Part shown: positions 21,618 through 32,944 of the stretch, one piece after another | Numbering within the stretch: the stretch's first letter is position 1 | How the letters are laid out: the number at the start of each line of letters is the position of its first letter | DNA from: Siphonodentalium dalli | Taxonomy: Eukaryota; Mollusca; Scaphopoda; Gadilida; Siphonodentaliidae | Length of the DNA: 64,000 bases | Direction: 5' to 3' | NCBI GenBank assembly: GCA_032622095.1 | Contig: CP136068.1 | Location: 111,673,546 to 111,737,545, forward strand | Program-made: the position numbers and the translations under genes | The notes under the pieces: generated by a model | Seen by the model: the letters and a program-made list of their open reading frames with translations, nothing else | What the model was told of the DNA's origin: nothing | Databases searched by the model: none

Positions 21618-23981
21618 TTGAGGATCCACGTATTTATCGTGCGATTTCTAGCATTATAATTTGTTTCATTGAACACGACCACCTTACATTTGTCCTGGTT
21701 ATAACACAATCGCCATTTCCGGCTATACTCTCCACATACGTTGCACAACTGTTGTACACCGGTTGCTATCAGAGACAAAAGCGTCATGTCGTCAGCTTGT
21801 GTTGGTGCTACACTGTGCTACACAGTTTATGGAATTCAATCGCAAGCCATGAGGATTTGAAAATAGGTCAGCCAATAGGTCATCAATGAACAGCATGTAT
21901 AAAAGAGGGGCTAATATGCTTCCTTGTCTTGTTCCTTGGTTTATGGGGATCAGTTTGGAAGTTAAATTATTAAAGCGGACAGCACATTGTAGACCACAAA
22001 GGAGAGTTTTGATAATGTGCCATATTTTACCGCACAAACCTCTCTGGAGTAATTTGAACAACAATCCGTTTATCCACACTGTATCAAACGCTTTACGTGC
22101 GTCAAGAAAGCAAGCATAAAGGGGGCTGTGTAGCTCTTTGGTATATGATATACATTCACTGATTATGTAGGAAGAGTGCATGCTGCTTACCCCTTTCTGA
22201 AATCCATGCTGTAGGGAGTTAACTTGGATAAGATGTGGGGCATGAGATTCCAGACGATGAAATATGATTTTTTCGAGAATCTTATAGAGGATAGGAAGCA
22301 AAGTTATAGCTCTGTAGTTATCAAATTTCGTCTTTGGTTTGCTGCCCCCTTTGTACAGTGGCACCATGACTCCGATTTTCGCCTGTGATGGTATGTGATT
22401 GAATTCCAACATTTTGGTGAACATGTGGGCGATAGTATGTAAGATATACTCACCTCCATATAAAATGTGCTCATATGATATGGAGTCATGACCTGGGGCT
22501 TTCCCTTTGCTTACTGATCTGAGTACATTTTCAAGTTCATCAGACTTAACATCTTAGCATAAAAGTGAATCAAGATTACCTGATAAATCATTGTGGTCCC
22601 GGAATACTATAGCATTAACGTTTTCAAAGTGGGATTTGTCAAAGGTTCCACTTTGAAGAGGTGAGTAAAGAATTTCGTAATATGCTGCCCATGCTTCTAT
22701 CACTTCAGGGGGATGACGGAGTGTCTTGGCGTCTACTTCGAATAAATGTTGGGCGGGTGCCTTTCTCCGTGCTTTATGAGCATTAAAGGCTCGAAAAAAA
22801 TTGTCCATGCCTGTTTCAGCAAGGGTGTCAAGTCTTTCGTCGGCTTTTCTGAGAAACTGTTCATTGGCCCTTCGGTATTCACGTCGAAAGAGGCATTTTG
22901 CGTCTTTGTAATTTCGATATGCAATGTGAGTGTCATCGCGTGGACTGTCTGCTTCCAGCCAAATGCGCCGATACGAAGTCATTGTTTTGTGCAGTTCATT
23001 CAAATGTTCGTGCCAAAATGGCTTGAGATGGCGATTAAATTTCTTCGGGGCCACAAACAGTTGTGAAGACTCTTTTAGGCTGAGTGTAACATCGTCATAA
23101 AATTTGTCTAAATCTCGTGTACTTTTAATTGCATATGTCGGTAAAGTTTCGCAAACGTGTGATTGATAAAGCCACAGATCCTCGTTTGAAGAGGAGAGCT
23201 TTTTCCAGTTCGGCCTGGCTGGGTTTACACTTGTCGGTGACGATTCTATTTCCGCCTCATATGATATGCACATGTGGATTGGACGGTGATTTGACACATT
23301 GGAAGAGTTATCCAAAATTTTAACGCTGGCTATTCTGCGTGTATCAGAAATTGGAATCAGAATATGATCTATAATTGTCCCGTGGTTACCACCAGCAGCT
23401 ACAAATGTAAAGCGTGGATCGCTGCAGACGGGTTTACTGTTGACAGATTGTATTTTGCATGAGTCGATAAATTTTGAAAATGAATTGTTTCTAGCATCGG
23501 TTTTTTCCAAGTTACCATTGAAATCTCCCATGATAATGAGGTGACCAAGTGGGGAGTATTGGTCTTTTAGATCCTGGAGTTTTTGCAGATAGTCACGATA
23601 GAATTCCACTGTATAGTTTGTGCATGGCAAATATACCTGAAATATGTACAGGTATATACGAGGAGCGAGGCGAAATTGTGCGCCACAAATACGATCATCA
23701 TCTATATCTAACGGTGTTATAGAATTATCGTACTTTCGATTCCAAAGTATGGCCACCCCACCTTTAAATCTGCCACGTTGCATGGGTAAACGTTGAGATG
23801 AGTCGCAGACCGCATGGTATGTGTAACTTTGGTCTATAGTATCCAAAAAATGAACGTTGTGCTCATGTAACCAGTGCTCAGACAGGCCAATGATATCAAT
23901 ATGCTGGTCACGCATGAGATTGTTAAGGTAGAGACTGCTTGATAGGATACCAGTACAGTTCCAAGAGATGACACTCAGCAT
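21618..23981 (-). pseudogene. LINE ORF2: AP endonuclease and reverse transcriptase, disrupted
   Basis: The N-terminus is an APE-like endonuclease: SWNCTG, IIGLSEHW, IIMGDFNGN, GTIIDHILIP, SNHRP (the usual SDH Asp is Asn here). A linker with basic residues follows, then the reverse transcriptase: VPLYKGG..NYRAITLL, motif A FLDARKAFD, motif B NQGTRQGSILAPLL. An in-frame TAA at 22554-22556 separates the two domains, and reading continues in the same frame beyond it (SKGKAPGHDS..). A tandem 10-bp duplication near 21805-21825 shifts the frame just before the catalytic ADD motif, which is intact in the shifted frame next to MTLLSL. The frame then runs to the junction at 21617. It would act in target-primed reverse transcription. 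This copy cannot make a full protein. Confidence 0.85.
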
Positions 23982-24149
23982 TTTGAAGGATTAAATAAGT
24001 TATTTGAAGATGTGTCCCATGACTGTTTTGGACACATTTCGTTCATCAATGTATCCGTATGTATATAAGACATCGTGCAACATATGTGTAGAGCAACAAT
24101 GTGGGAATCATATGGGAAAAACATCATTCTGTAAAGACAACAAAAACAA

Positions 24150-25334
24150 TTAGTGCATATTGTTGAACACGTCAAATGGGACCCATTGGGTACATGTGAC
24201 ATCTTTGGGCCAGCAATCTGGACCTCTACAAAAGCTGCTGTCTGCTTCATCCACATTGATTCTTGCCGACAAGACACCATTTCTACGAAGGCGGAAAACC
24301 TTTATCACAGAGAATTTGACTTCAAACTTGTATAAGTAGTCAGGCAGACATTCAGCATCAACAAAGTCCGGAAGGTTGGACACGAAGAGTCTAGTTGATC
24401 TAATTGGCTTTGCATTACTCGCGCGATAAGTGTTGTTTTTGTCTCCTCGGTCGGGATTGTCACTGTAACGGCTCTCTTGATCATCGTGTGAAATATTGCG
24501 TGCACTGTACCTTGACTTGGTCTCGCCAGATTCACTTGCTGTTGGTCGGATATCTGGATTACCGTTATAACTGTTGCGGGTATGATTTGAATGCGCGTTA
24601 ACGGGATTTGGCTTATTGTCATCAATTATCACTGAGTCGTTTTCACAATCATCCGACGAGTTAGTATTTTCAACTGTGTCCTTTATGTACTCACATAAGT
24701 GATCAAGCCGATCACAAACTTCATCAGCGAATAGTTTCATTTCGTTTTGCAAAAGTTTAAAGTTTTCTTTGTTCAGTTTTTCACCAGTTTCGTTCGGACA
24801 TGAGTTTGCCTGTGAAACCTTCGTCATTATTTTGTTCATTTTATCGTTTAGCGTTCCAATTGACCCAGCATTCCTATTCACAGCACGAACAACAGTTTTT
24901 GCATGATCCAGGTTGGTTTCAATATCAGATTGGAGGTCGCGTATCTTTGATTTACAATTTGCCACTCCATCACATTTATCGTCGAGAGCGCGTTGTAATT
25001 TCATTTCATTGGATTCCATCATTTCCGTGTTTGCAGCGATGTTGTGTTCCAGGTATACAATTGATTGCTGGATTTGGCTCAACGTTGACTTTTTTTCATC
25101 ATCAGCATCTGTGGCGGAATGGGAGTGGATACGACGCTCTAACTCTGCAACACGATTTTCGAGGTTGGAGATTGATTTAGTGATGTCTGGTAGAGAATCA
25201 AGGACATTTTGCACGAGGTTTCTGTTTTCGCATAGCATGTCAAGTACTTTCTGTTGGAAGCTGTCAGGTACATGTGTTGTGTCGGGTTGCAAGTTTAGCG
25301 TTGACAGTTTGGTGCTTTTGTTGAGTAGCTCCAT
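24150..25334 (-). CDS. LINE ORF1b: coiled-coil nucleic-acid-binding-like protein
   Basis: It encodes 394 residues. Residues about 30-210 are rich in heptad-like Leu/Ile with charged residues (LENRVAELERRI and LQSDIETNLDHAKTVV), a long coiled coil. A polar Asn/Ser/Arg-rich linker follows. The C-terminal 80 residues start RLFVSNLPDFVD, resembling an RRM strand or other LINE ORF1 RNA-binding fold, and contain a few Cys. Its start overlaps the end of ORF1a by 71 bases in a different frame. It is presumably the RNP-forming protein of the element. It is intact as read. Confidence 0.65.
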   Translation of the reverse strand: MELLNKSTKLSTLNLQPDTTHVPDSFQQKVLDMLCENRNLVQNVLDSLPDITKSISNLENRVAELERRIHSHSATDADDEKKSTLSQIQQSIVYLEHNIAANTEMMESNEMKLQRALDDKCDGVANCKSKIRDLQSDIETNLDHAKTVVRAVNRNAGSIGTLNDKMNKIMTKVSQANSCPNETGEKLNKENFKLLQNEMKLFADEVCDRLDHLCEYIKDTVENTNSSDDCENDSVIIDDNKPNPVNAHSNHTRNSYNGNPDIRPTASESGETKSRYSARNISHDDQESRYSDNPDRGDKNNTYRASNAKPIRSTRLFVSNLPDFVDAECLPDYLYKFEVKFSVIKVFRLRRNGVLSARINVDEADSSFCRGPDCWPKDVTCTQWVPFDVFNNMH

Positions 25335-25923
25335 CGATGAGAAATAACATCAGGGTATATATATCAGATGAGTATTTCTGGTGAGCGTCCAATCCACCTT
25401 TCACACTTAAGCGGGTTTTGAGAGAAGCGTTAGTGGCATAGTACTTGGAAAAATTAGGGTCGGACTTCACTTCCTTGAAAACAACTTGTCTCATTTTCCT
25501 AAGAATGTGTTCGTCGCAAAAAGTTGTGTCTTCTATTACTTTAACAACTGTGTCCCTTGGAGTGCTACTAATGAAAGGAAGACATGAGGACACGATTATC
25601 TGCATTGCTATAATGTCGGCTTCCATATCACACATTGCGGCCTCGCTTAGTTGTTTGAACGCTGAATTTATGTCTGCGAGTTCAGGAGAAATTTCACTCA
25701 TGCGAGTGTACGATCTTGTGTCCATAGTGGAACAAGAGTTTTGTCGCTGATTGGTGTCCGGCATTGTACCGCTAGAAAGTGTCATGATTGTTGCGCCAGT
25801 TGTTGGATCAATAAACACGTCCCCGAAGTCGGCACAGTTCGAAGGATCCATGAGTGGTTTTAACCAATCCTTGATAGATTCGACACCTCTGGTTATGGAG
25901 TGAGAGAGTTTGTTAAATATCAT
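25264..25923 (-). CDS. LINE ORF1a: unrecognised 219-residue protein
   Basis: It begins MIFNKLSHSITRGVESIKDW and contains ELADINSAFKQLSEAAMCDM, predicted mostly helical. I recognise no domain. The frame is intact and overlaps the next frame by 71 bases, ending in it. This suggests either coupled translation or a frameshift between the two. It may be an extra 5' gene of this LINE lineage, or ORF1 split by an indel. Confidence 0.5.
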   Translation of the reverse strand: MIFNKLSHSITRGVESIKDWLKPLMDPSNCADFGDVFIDPTTGATIMTLSSGTMPDTNQRQNSCSTMDTRSYTRMSEISPELADINSAFKQLSEAAMCDMEADIIAMQIIVSSCLPFISSTPRDTVVKVIEDTTFCDEHILRKMRQVVFKEVKSDPNFSKYYATNASLKTRLSVKGGLDAHQKYSSDIYTLMLFLIDGATQQKHQTVNAKLATRHNTCT

Positions 25924-25959
25924 TCAAGAATTTGTATGCATATTCGCTTATTATTGTCT

Positions 25960-27510
25960 GTGTTCTTGTTATAAGTATGAGTTATGTTCACTGAGCCCAT
26001 AATGAATCAAACGCAGGCCACCGGGTGAAGGATTGGGCTGATTTGAGAAATGTCCTTGGAAAGAAGCTCCCGCTTGAACGGCCGATAGATTGGGCGTAAA
26101 TGGCGTCAGGAAAATATAAACATCATGGCGCGAATAAAGAAAAGTTCAAGTTCCACATACCGATAAAAGCGAATATAAGGCACAATCCAGTTTAAATCCG
26201 AATTATACTGAAGGATAATATTCCGGATGAGAAATAGCACAAAGTTAGATTAGCGATCCCATGGGGTTTAAACGAATTTAACTAGGTAAACACGGAGCGA
26301 AGAAAATGGACGTCCTCCATGGCTTAGTCACGTGATAGAACTTATTTCGCTGTGGTTAATTATAATTTAAACTCAGAAGTCCTATTATTTTTCACTGCGC
26401 GAAATTAATTACGAGTAAGGTATTGCTTTGTCACGTTCTGTTGATAAAACTGGGTGTCCAATTAAGAACATTATGTATTCATACACTAATTTACGAGATC
26501 TGCGCTATATATCTGTATAACTACTAAATTAAAAGAGAAAACAGTTCGAATCAGAAAGAAAAGAGGTACATTGTTCTACAGTGACGTTACGTATAAATTG
26601 TTCACAGCGTGAGAAAATGCAAGAACCGAGCGTTTATCTAAGATACGTGCTTATAGTAATTCAAGATGTATCTGTATATCGGTTGCTAAATATTGAGCCA
26701 GTATCTGCAACTGTGAAGACAATTGAGTGTAACATATCACCAACAAGTACCGTGAAGTACCGTGAAGTGAAGTACCATGAAGTACATGGACACACACATT
26801 TACTTTGTTCTTATTTTCATTAGCAATAACTCTCCAATAATTCACATTTCGCATGTCAAAACTATTCTTTATGTAAACAGTAGAATTACCAATAAAATTC
26901 AAATTAATTCAATAAGACACCTACATGTAAGTTTAAAACATATTATGCACTTTTTAAATATATGTTTATTCGTCCTTTTATTTGAAATATTCAACGATTT
27001 TACACATCGCCATTACAGACCCCACGTGGCAGGGTTCTGTATTTCTGAAAGTAAAATAACGTTATCAGTCTATTAGTTCTTAAAGTATTTTTTATTCAAT
27101 TTTTTCGATGATATTAATGTGATTAATGTTGGTTCTGGTTTCATGTATGGATGCGGTGCCACTAATGGAATTGATATATCTACAGTTTTCAGGATCGTGT
27201 TCATCTATTTGGTAAATACTTTCGATTGTTTGTATAGTTTGTGAGGAAGGAACGGTGATTCAATTTACAATGGTGTCGTGTCGGAATTCGAAGGGGGTTG
27301 CAGATTAAAGGGATTTTGTCATCAGAGTGTGTGACGTTGATAGCCCGCGGTGACTTTTCTGTTGTGTCAGATCCACATATGTAATTAAGGTGCAGTATAG
27401 GTTTCAGTATATCCCATCGATCCCATAATAATGGTTCCAACACGCGAAATAACTGATTCTCCTCGTACTTCTTAGTTGTGATGTTTTTACAGCCTTTTAT
27501 ATTTTTGCGC
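25960..27510. other. Intergenic stretch, no supported gene
   Basis: AT-rich. It has a short direct repeat AGTACCGTGAAGT near 26750-26780. The 103-codon frame at 27201-27512 (minus) has no recognisable domain and a Lys/Asn/Arg-rich composition expected by chance. Confidence 0.5.
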
Positions 27511-27515
27511 ATTTA

Positions 27516-27554
27516 CCCACTGCGTATAGTGCCTCTGTGGAGTTTGTACATTAA
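27516..27554. repeat. Outermost partial 80-bp satellite unit
   Basis: TAGTGCCTCTGTGGAG and the following TTTGTACATTAA match the end of the satellite unit found from 28015 on. The unit is separated from the rest of the array by the inserted element at 27555-28014. Confidence 0.75.
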
Positions 27555-28014
27555 AGGTGGATTATCGCCTTGTAAACATGTATTATATAGTTACCGGGGT
27601 ATTAAATATTAGATCTGAGTCGAAGACTCCTGTCCGGAAATGCTTCTATCGATTAATATTGATTTCATTTCGAATACAGACCAGAAATTTTATTGCGTAA
27701 TTTTGTCACAAATAAACGTTAATTATGCCCATTATCGCTTATAGCTATGGAATAAAACAATACAACCGATCAATCTGGGACATTTGACGTTTGGTACATA
27801 GCCATAGGAACAGCCAGGTGCTCTCTGTCGCTATATGGTATCACCCGAATGGTATGTTCTAAAAATAGACAAATAAACGGGCCCAATAGAATATTCGAAA
27901 TAAAATCAATATTAATTGATAGAAGCCTTTCCGGACAGGGGTCTTCAGTTCATATTGATTATTTTATACCCACGCAACTATTTAAAATTTGTTATTTAAA
28001 GAGATAATCCATCT
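27555..28014. mobile_element. TTAA-targeting MITE, family B, copy 1
   Basis: It is 460 bp with long imperfect inverted arms (over 110 bases) starting AGGTGGATTATC and ending GATAATCCATCT. TTAA flanks both sides (27551-27554, 28015-28018). The neighbouring satellite units contain the same place once as GCATTAAATATGAAG, so the TTAA was duplicated on insertion. It has no coding capacity. Confidence 0.85.
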
Positions 28015-29988
28015 TTAAATATGAAGGGTGTTGAACAATAAATATTTACCGAATGGGACTGTGCCACTGCTAGTGCCTTTGTGGGGTTTGTGCATTAAAT
28101 ATGAAGGGCGTTGAACAATAAATATTTCCCGAATGGGACTGTGCCACTGCTAGTACCTTTGTGGGGTTTGTGCATTAAATATGAAGGGCGTTGAACAATA
28201 AATATTTCCCGAATGGGGACTGTGCCACTGCTTGTGCCTTTGTGGAGTTTGTACATTAAATGTGAAGGGTGTTGAACAATAAATATTTCCCGAATGGGAC
28301 TGTGCCACTGCTAGTGCATTTGTGGAGTTTGTGCATTAAATATGAAGGGCGTTGAACAATACATATTTCCGAATGGGACTGTGGCACTGCTAGTGCCTTT
28401 GTGGGGGTTGTTCATTAAATATGAAGGGCGTTGAACAATAAATATTTCCAGAATGGGACTGTGCCACTGCTAGTGCCTTTGTGGGGTTTGTGCATTAAAT
28501 ATGAAGGGCGTTGAACAATACATATTTCCCGAATGGGACTGTGGCACTGCTAGTGCCTTTGTGGGGTTTGTTCATTGAATATGAAGGGTGTTGAACAATA
28601 AATATTTCCCGAATGGGACTGTGCCACTGCTAGTGCCTTTGTGGAGTTTGTGCATTAAATATGAAGGGTGTTGAACAATAGATATTCCCCGAATGGGACT
28701 GTGCCACTGCTAGCGCCTTTGTGGAGTTTGTGCATGGACTATGAAGGGTGTTGAACAATAAATATTCCCCGAATGGGACTGTGCCACTGCTAGTGCCTTT
28801 GTGGGGTTTGTGCATTGAATATGAAGGGTGTTGAACAATAAATATTTCCCGAATGGGACTGTGCCACTGCTAGTGCCTTTGTGGAGTTTGTGCATTAAAT
28901 ATGAAGGGTGTTGAACAATAAATATTTCCCGAATGGGACTGTGCCACTGCTAGTGCCTTTGTGGAGTTTGTGCATTATATATGAAGGGTGTTGAACAATA
29001 AATATTTCCCGAATGGGACTGTGCCACTGTTGGTGCCTTTGTTGGGTTTGCACATTAAATATGAAGGGTGTTGAACAATAAATATTTACCGAATGGGACT
29101 GTGCCACTGCTAGTACCTTTGTGGAGTTTGTGCATTATATATGAAGGGTGTTGAACAATAAATATTTCCCGAATGGGACTGTGCCACTGTTGGTGCCTTT
29201 GTGGAGTTTGTGCATGCATTGAATATGAAGGGTGTTGAACAATAAATATTTCCCGAATGGGACTGTGCCACTGCTAGTACCTTTGTGGAGTTAGTGCATT
29301 ATATATGAAGGGTGTTGAACAATAAATATTTCCCGAATGGGACTGTGCCACTGTTGGTGCCTTTGTGGAGTTTGTGCATTAAATATGAAGGGTGTTGAAC
29401 AATAAATATTTCCCGAATGGGACTGTGCCACTGCTAGTACCTTTGTGGAGTTTGTGCATTATATATGAAGGGTGTTGAACAATAAATATTTCCCGAATGG
29501 GACTGTGCCACTGTTGGTGCCTTTGTTGGGTTTGTACATTAAATATGAAGGGTGTTGAACAATAAATTTTCCCGAATGGGACTGTGCCACTGCTAGTACC
29601 TTTGTGGAGTTTGTGCATTATATATGAAGGGTGTTGAACAATAAATATTTCCCGAATGGGACTGTGCCACTGTTGGTGCCTTTGTGGAGTTTGTGCATTG
29701 AATATGAAGGGTGTTGAACAATAAATATTTCCCGAATGGGACTGTGCCACTGCTAGTGCCTTTGTGGAGTTTGTGCATTAAATATGAAGGGTGTTGAACA
29801 ATAAATATTTCCCGAATGGGACTGTGCCACTGTTGGTGCCTTTGTGGAGTTTGTGCATTGAATATGAAGGGTGTTGAACAATAAATATTTCCCGAATGGG
29901 ACTGTGCCACTGCTAGTGCCTTTGTGGAGTTTGTGCATTAAATATGAAGGGTGTTGAACAATAAATATTTCCCGAATGGGACTGTGCA
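28015..29988. repeat. 80-bp satellite array, about 24-25 units
   Basis: Units of 80 bp are repeated head to tail: ATGAAGGGTGTTGAACAATA, then TTTCCCGAATGGGACTGTGC, then GCCTTTGTGGAGTTTGTGCA. Start-to-start spacing is 80 with a few single-base indels and one extra block near 29216. Two variants alternate in places (CTGCTAG and CTGTTGG), suggesting a 160-bp higher-order unit from about 29000 to 29950. The minus strand is open in all three frames through many units because the unit lacks stops there and 80 is not a multiple of 3. These are not genes. Confidence 0.95.
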
Positions 29989-29989
29989 C

Positions 29990-30600
29990 TAAAGCGACAC
30001 GCGTAGCATCTGGGTATTTCTAGATTGAAAATCGAAGTATACTAAATAATGTGTGTATTACGATAGTACCCTAGTAGGATTCCTACATGCCTACTTATTC
30101 TTTGTCTATTTATAGTAACAAACTCATTTCGCGAACTCGGTTTGCCGCCTGAAGATACGGCCAATCTTAAACTATACCGTGTACGATACTTGTTACAATA
30201 TCGTCATATCATTAGATGTATTGGTGAATTGTAATGATCTTATAAATATCCGATCATAGCTACCCAATGTATTTAATAGTTTGTCCGTTTGGTTGGCAAG
30301 CGGCCAGTCCTAAATTTGTAATGCCAGCGAAGTTATTTATAACTTCCATTTCCGTTTTAATCGAAGTTAAGCCAGTTAACTTCTACAATTTCGCCAAAAT
30401 GTCTTTGCTAATGACGTATTTATAGCAATAAATGAATGAATCATGAAGAGGTGCTGTTAGATGTAACTAATAACATAGTTATACCCCCCTGCCATGCAGA
30501 TTGCCGTAAATTGTAAAATCTGTGACAAATTTCCAAACTTCACGGTAAATAAAAATGTGACAAAATCAGACACAGAGAATTGGCACCAATGTTCGATATA
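29990..30600. other. Intergenic stretch, nothing recognised
   Basis: No open frame with a recognisable domain and no inverted repeat was found. Confidence 0.4.
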
Positions 30601-30626
30601 ATATAATAAATAATGAATGTCTTGTC

Positions 30627-30726
30627 GTTGACTAGGCCAAAATAGTGGTCCTCGAGGAGGAATAGTCCACTCGCCTCGGCGAGTGGACTATTCCTCCTCG
30701 AGGACCACTATTTTGGCATAGTCAAC
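30627..30726. repeat. Near-perfect palindrome, 49-base arms
   Basis: The arms 30627-30675 and 30678-30726 are inverted with one mismatch (CTAGGCC against GGCATAG) and a 2-base centre. Weaker similarity continues outward to about 30608 and 30746. It is probably a very short MITE or a fresh foldback. Confidence 0.85.
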
Positions 30727-30749
30727 TCCAAGCCATTAATTATATATAT

Positions 30750-32920
30750 AATATAGCATAGCTCATGTCATTAATCTCTACTCTGGCTATCCCCCGTGGA
30801 GATCGTATTCCACCAGTACAAAACCTGGGAATTTGTTTAAGTTCTGACCAGTTCTGACAGGGAACTTAACATTAAACAAACAAGACAGGGCATATATTTA
30901 TTTGTTAATACTTGTTCATCAATAATCTACTTTTACATTTGGGGGTGGGGTGGTTGAAGCTCGAGATTGCATGCTTTTCTGTGATTTTGTGAGCCTATAT
31001 CGCAATAAACATTGAATCAATTACCCATGAGAAATTCCATAATTGTAAGCGACGCAAAGCAAAATCGCCCACAACGTCACTTCAATTATGCAGTTTCGAG
31101 ATGAGAGCGAAGCAATTGTACTGAGACATGGCAACATGGGGGAGGATTGACCTTAAAAATCGTCGCGTCCTATAGCCGCACGCTTGACGACAGATGATAA
31201 TAGACTTTAAGACTTGAATGAACCGACACGCGTAACATTCCGGTGCGTTTAGTTTGAAATTCAAAGCACTGTTAATTGTATAGTATTTTACTGAAATGAG
31301 ATCATAATGGCATACATCATGTATGTGTTAGCAAATAATAGTGGTAGCCATACCTTCAGCTTGATTCCAATCCGGAGTTCACATCACTCGTCATCACTCC
31401 GCCATGTGAACATCCATCCATTATACCCCTCAATATTGACTCCCGAGTGAAGGTTAAGACTGCATGCCTGTGTCGAATTCATGTAAATTATTCTCGCTCT
31501 GATAACCACTAAAAACACATATCCTGGAGTACATGCGGCGCGTTTGTTGCATGCGCGATGGTGCGTTTCCATATAATTTCAATAAGCACGCGCAACTTTA
31601 TTAGGTAGCATTCAATCTACTTATTAACGTCACCACGCACTCAATTATCACTCAGATTGTACATGTACATATGTCCAAAACTATCTTTTGAGTTATCAAT
31701 ATACAACCAAGTAAAGTCATTCATAATACACGTTGGTTGTGCATTTTTCGTATAATCATATCGATAAATTCATGACATGTTACCGATCTACACCCTTTAA
31801 TAATCTGGGCACCATATGCAATTTCCACACCCCTGCATGGGCACTGAAACAAACTTCTGCAGAAACATTCACTGTGCAATTATTATCTCCAATCAGTTTC
31901 CATTATGCGAACACCTCGTGTACATGCAAACAAATGACATTTATTTTTCTCGAATTATGATTTTTGCGGCCTTTGGCTAATCTGAACGATTCTAGGAAAA
32001 GTCAACGTCTGCATGAAACATTCCAGGACACCTATTTAATAGAGGATCAAAAATGAGTCGCAATTCTATACGAAATTTATTAAAGTGATGTGAAACACTC
32101 TGGCAGGATGATCAAATGGAAATTGAGAATAACCATTCTCAAAGATGTTATTTGTTATGAATATTAATTAAAATTGGCGATACACAACGTCATTCCGATA
32201 TCATAATTAAATGCATTGACTCTCGATGGCGAAATAAATTGTGTTAGATTATCGCCGATAGTTGCGTCCCAAATCGAGATGTAAATATTTACAGTTGAGC
32301 GTAGTTCAGATGATGTTTTCTATGGAGTGGTATGATCGATATCTTCGAATTTTTCGGCGATGTTAGTATAGAATGCTACATTACCCATGTAAAGGGCCAT
32401 GTTGGTATAGCACTTGAGTATTTTAACAATTTCACGCACTCGAACAAGTCCATAATATGTCTTTATCCGTGGACGAGGTTAAACAATTTCGTATATAATT
32501 GCGACGAATTTGAGATCATTTTTTATCACATAACCGCATTTTAGCAAGGAAAACCACCTCGAAACCGCTGGGGTTAAAACAATTAATATTGATTTCCTTA
32601 CCACAACCAAAGAGGAAGTAAAGTCACCTTCAAGAAAAAATTAATTCCATTTTAAATGTTTCTGTTCATGTTGACGAATTTGTTCAGCCACCCTTATCAC
32701 CCATGTTTATCTTACAGTCAACACTAAATATTCCAACACCAATCGAGTATCATAATTATATTCTAATTAACATAATAATAAAGTTCCGGCATGGACATAT
32801 TATTACAGCGCCGGCGCCATACCCTTCAATAAACACCCCGTGTTTTTAAAATACTAAGATGTTTCACATTTCAGTAAAATTTTAGTTACAAAAAATAAAC
32901 AGATATTCCTATTGCAGGTG
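30750..32920. other. Intergenic stretch, no supported gene
   Basis: Several 60-80 codon frames occur on both strands without domains. I see no repeat structure strong enough to list. Confidence 0.4.
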
Positions 32921-32944
32921 TACAACCATAACCCCTAACCCTAA

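Larger units (their letters stand above)
21618..25960 (-). mobile_element. Nearly complete APE-type non-LTR retrotransposon (LINE)
   Basis: Read on the minus strand it carries, in order, a 219-codon frame, an overlapping 394-codon frame with coiled coil, and an endonuclease plus reverse transcriptase frame. The order is that of CR1/Jockey-like elements. The 3' end, including the C-terminal zinc finger and UTR, is absent and replaced by Helitron unit 5. One in-frame stop and one small duplication inactivate the polymerase frame. The 5' limit is uncertain, near 25925-26000. Confidence 0.85.

Noticed and set aside
27201-27512. A 103-codon minus frame beside the satellite
   Set aside because: No recognisable motif, no paralogue in the window, composition consistent with chance.
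28015-29988. CRISPR-like regular repeats
   Set aside because: The units are contiguous with no unique spacers, and the surroundings are animal nuclear DNA.
28630-29989. Minus-strand frames up to 123 codons in the satellite
   Set aside because: The same 80-bp unit is read in three frames in turn; there is no start context or domain.
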